64,000 bases of DNA from an uncultured Negativicutes bacterium (GTDB taxonomy: Bacteria; Bacillota; Negativicutes; Veillonellales; Megasphaeraceae). Each line of letters starts with the position of its first letter. Within the stretch, counting starts at the first letter, position 1. The notes beneath the pieces are model-generated. The model did not search any database. It was not told where the DNA came from and saw nothing but the letters and a program-made list of their open reading frames with translations. Positions 61,508 through 64,000 of this stretch are shown piece by piece. The stretch is taken from assembly GCA_900752195.1 (NCBI GenBank), contig CAADUJ010000003.1, forward strand, positions 107,772 through 171,771, given 5' to 3'. The translations under genes were made by a program, and so were the position numbers.

Positions 61508-63403
61508 TTAGGCCCCTTTTTGGGGTTCTTCTTTTCCAGTCATGACCGATTTGATGATATGGGCATATTCCTTGGCTCCCGTAGGATTGGGATGGATGCC
61601 GTCTTCTGCAAGCCATTCCGGATGTTTTGATACGGGACCTTTCCAGTCAATAATGGTCACGTTGCTGTGAGCATCGCTGAGTTTCTCAAGATACGTATTG
61701 TTGCTCTCTTGCCACGATGTATTAGGGCAATAGACGTTGACCCAATAAATATGGCGGTCTTTTCCGAGATAGGACAGAAGCCGTTCTGTATCACCTTCAT
61801 ATTGTCCATCTAAGGGACCGTTCGTTCCCAAGGCAATAAGGACGGTATCGCCTAAGTGGCCGTTGTCATTCATGGAGCGGGCTACATCCGTACCAGCACC
61901 GACGTAACGCGACACTTTGGCATCAATGTAACAATTGGGGAAGGCCTCTTTTAAGGCCTTTGCAGACCCGAGCATGACAGAGTCGCCAATGCAGGCAATG
62001 GAGCTAGTTTGCTCCACATGATAAGAAGGCACTTCTTTGACCGGCTCCGTTTGCTGCGATTGCAAAAATTGTTCGTTGTCTTTCATTTGCTCCTGCAGTT
62101 TTTGGACATGGTTGGTTCGGGTTGCTGCATGAGAAGTCGCATAGAAGATTCCCTTGCAGCCATAGCCGGCCATGACGAAAGGCGGTAAGGCGATGAGGAG
62201 AAATAAGACGAGCTGAAGGGTGACAAACGACTGATTGGCACGAGGCAGATGGAACGTCGTCAAAGACGATGTAATACAATCGGACCATATGGACAAGAGA
62301 ATGATGAGAGATAGTTCTGCCAACGGTGCAATCCAGACCGCAGCGGCACTTACATCGATAGTGAGAGACAGTCCGGATAACAGCGATACCGTATGGACAC
62401 CATTTAGGTAAGTGCCATCAGTCCAGTGCATATATTGAAATAAGAAAATGACGGGATATTGCCAAAGGAAGAGGGCATAACTCTTCTTGCCGATCCACCG
62501 GAATAAGGAAGAATCAAGATAGCGTCCTACGGAGAGATAGGGATTGGCAGCGATGAAAATCAGTATGCAGAAGATGACTGTCATGGCCCACATAGCCCCT
62601 TGATAGGTAATGGCATAGGAGCCGTCGAGGATGCCGTAGGCTGCACAAGTGCAGCCAAGTCCCAGAATGAATAGGCCATACCAACATTTGCGGTATGTAG
62701 GTTCTTCATACGTATAATGACTCTGGTATAAACCTAAGGCAGCCCCAAAGAGCAGGGCGTATATACGCATATCCGTCCCGTAATAAAGCCGTGTTACATC
62801 GACGCCGGGCTCATAGGAAAAAGGCATCCACAAGGACGATACCAGAGCCAGAAATAGGATGGCTAAGAGTGCCGGTCTGAAGCCGAAACGTCGGATGCCA
62901 AGGCGATACAAGATGAAGAGAATCGGCCAAAGAGCGTAATACTGGAGTTCGATGCCTAAGAACCAAAGATGGGTATACGGCGACTGATTCAACATGCGCG
63001 TAAAATAATCGGCATTCTGAGCGATTTGCCACCAGTTGTTATATCCCAATACTACTGAAAGGAGCTCCGTCTGCATCCCTGCCAGGACCGTCGGCGCCAG
63101 CATATAAAAAACGCCGAGCGTCGTAAGCAGCATGAGTATGAGTGACGGATAAATCCGTTTCAGCCGTTTTATGACATACTCTTTGAGGGAAAAATCGCGT
63201 AGGCGGGCACTTTTTTCCGATGTATAGGCTAATAAAAAGCCGGTTAACACAAAAAATAAAGATACTCCTAAATAGCCGCCACGAAGCTGCTGGGGAAAGA
63301 GATGGAAAAAGGTGACGCCCATAATGGCGAGAGATCGCAATCCGTCTAATCCGGTGATGCGTCCATCTTGTGATGTCAAAGAAGTAATTGATCGTTCTGT
63401 CAT
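61508..63403 (-). CDS. OafA/OatA-type membrane O-acyltransferase with SGNH domain
   Basis: A 631-residue wall or surface-polysaccharide acetylase. Residues 10-430 form an acyltransferase-3 domain of about eleven helices, with the conserved FHLFPQQLRGGYLGVSLFFV region (His near 38) and HLWFLGIELQYYALWP near 172. Residues ~475-620 are an extracytoplasmic SGNH esterase domain: nucleophile Ser in CIGDSVMLG, GTNG, and DGIHPNPTG with catalytic Asp and His. This layout is that of peptidoglycan O-acetyltransferase OatA. The ATG at 63403 is chosen over 63538 since the upstream part has no family similarity and AAAGGTAGG is nearby. Confidence 0.92.
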   Translation of the reverse strand: MTERSITSLTSQDGRITGLDGLRSLAIMGVTFFHLFPQQLRGGYLGVSLFFVLTGFLLAYTSEKSARLRDFSLKEYVIKRLKRIYPSLILMLLTTLGVFYMLAPTVLAGMQTELLSVVLGYNNWWQIAQNADYFTRMLNQSPYTHLWFLGIELQYYALWPILFILYRLGIRRFGFRPALLAILFLALVSSLWMPFSYEPGVDVTRLYYGTDMRIYALLFGAALGLYQSHYTYEEPTYRKCWYGLFILGLGCTCAAYGILDGSYAITYQGAMWAMTVIFCILIFIAANPYLSVGRYLDSSLFRWIGKKSYALFLWQYPVIFLFQYMHWTDGTYLNGVHTVSLLSGLSLTIDVSAAAVWIAPLAELSLIILLSIWSDCITSSLTTFHLPRANQSFVTLQLVLFLLIALPPFVMAGYGCKGIFYATSHAATRTNHVQKLQEQMKDNEQFLQSQQTEPVKEVPSYHVEQTSSIACIGDSVMLGSAKALKEAFPNCYIDAKVSRYVGAGTDVARSMNDNGHLGDTVLIALGTNGPLDGQYEGDTERLLSYLGKDRHIYWVNVYCPNTSWQESNNTYLEKLSDAHSNVTIIDWKGPVSKHPEWLAEDGIHPNPTGAKEYAHIIKSVMTGKEEPQKGA

Positions 63404-63732
63404 GCCGTACCTACCTTTGCTAACAAAATATACTGCTTTCATTATACAGAAGGAATGGCGCAGATTCAATGCGGAACATCCATGTAAGCATATACGTGTC
63501 CGAATATCCTGATTTTTGATGTCTATATTGTAGCGCACCTTTCAAAGGAAAAATCCTGTTTCTTGAGAATATATAATATAAGATATGCTGATTTATAGAA
63601 AGAAGGGACCCGCATGATATGTCGATCATAGTAACTCCCCCCAAAAAAAAAATGGATTCAGACTGCTGGATTTGTTTTTTCATAGCAAAAAGAAGACCCT
63701 AAAGAGCCGCTTAGTCGATAGACCTGTTGTAG

Positions 63733-64000
63733 GAACTGTTTATCAAGAAGATACAGGCGACAGAACTAGTAACGGAATTGCACGATGAATACGATATAGA
63801 TTTGACAGAGAAAGGAAAGGAGGATCTGACTACTATGTGTAATTTAGGAGAAGGAATCTATGAAAAAGGCATGGCAAAAGGCATGGAACAAGGCATCGTA
63901 AGAACGGCGCTGAATATGTTAAAACAAGGAATTTCCATAGACGTAGTGGCGAAATGTACAGAACTTCCTATTGATGCGATTACTTCATTGGCGAAGAAAA
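63733..64000 (+). pseudogene. Remnant of an Rpn-family recombination-promoting nuclease (C-terminal part, runs off window)
   Basis: An open frame follows a TAG (63730-63732) and runs to the right edge. It encodes a helical stretch, then MCNLGEGIYEKGMAKGMEQG and an amphipathic tail (ALNMLKQGISIDVVAKCTELP), which is the typical C-terminal end of PD-(D/E)XK Rpn/YhgA-type proteins. The nuclease domain is missing upstream: 63540-63730 has only A/C-rich and interrupted sequence. An ATG at 63835 with AAAGGAGG could still give a short product. Continuation past 64000 is unknown. Confidence 0.65.

Noticed and set aside
63312..63538. Longer N-terminus of the acyltransferase (start at 63538)
   Set aside because: The added residues are not hydrophobic or conserved; the ATG at 63403 fits the family start.
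1..64000. CRISPR array, tRNA or rRNA genes, complete insertion sequence
   Set aside because: I looked for regular repeats, tRNA-like 3' CCA cloverleaf segments, rRNA signatures and transposases; none was found apart from the Rpn remnant.

Overview
The window reads as chromosomal DNA of a lactate-using anaerobe of the Negativicutes, most likely Megasphaera or a close relative. The reasons are a propionate-CoA-transferase-type enzyme that matches what I remember of the Megasphaera elsdenii protein over most of its length, a nickel lactate racemase next to an FAD D-lactate dehydrogenase, TAXI-type TRAP transport, and a Firmicutes-style tmk-holB-ricT-rsmI-metG-tatD block. The assignment rests on protein recall, not on a search.

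Layout. 1-1.6 kb: 3' part of a type I restriction gene (hsdR). 1.7-9 kb: vitamin B6-type kinase, EamA exporter, nitroreductase, an exported protein with an LD-carboxypeptidase, glutamate racemase, an acetyltransferase and an orphan HI0074-like protein. 8.1-12.8 kb: LysR regulator followed by a GntP permease, CoA-transferase and MaoC hydratase, which form an apparent hydroxy-acid catabolic unit. 12.9-17.8 kb (minus strand): nicotinamidase, tenI, thiH, thiG, thiS, bioB, with clear promoters and a leader terminator before thiS. 18-23.7 kb: MocR regulator and an SbcD/SbcC-like (YhaO/YhaN) pair. 23.8-27.7 kb: TAXI TRAP operon, then a broken iron-sulfur gene. 27.9-32 kb: alkaline phosphatase, thioredoxin reductase, AEC permease.

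32-41 kb is a tightly packed plus-strand housekeeping operon: Nudix hydrolase, Orn/Lys/Arg decarboxylase, tmk, holB, ricT, trmN6, rsmI, metG, tatD. 41.4-44.1 kb holds LysR, a NifU/IscU-like scaffold and a GGGtGRT protein, a pair without a known function. 44.3-49.1 kb: NlpC/P60 wall hydrolase, then threonine deaminase, amino acid permease and RidA, where RidA clears the reactive enamine made by the deaminase. 49.2-55 kb: YitT protein, ispE, FadR-type GntR regulator, small membrane protein, larA and D-lactate dehydrogenase (racemise L-lactate, then oxidise D-lactate). 55-64 kb: unknown protein, LysR, dinB, a small protein, a dense cluster of DnaA boxes, nagA and nagZ (amino sugar and wall recycling), an O-acyltransferase with SGNH domain, and a broken Rpn-type nuclease gene at the right edge.

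The features most worth following are the DnaA-box cluster at 58.5-58.85 kb, the LysR/Fe-S scaffold/GGGtGRT unit, the thiS leader terminator, the long structured hairpin at 5.92-6.0 kb, a C6 tract at the start of the AEC permease, and two look-alike palindromes in front of alkaline phosphatase and threonine deaminase. No tRNA, rRNA, CRISPR array or complete insertion sequence was seen.
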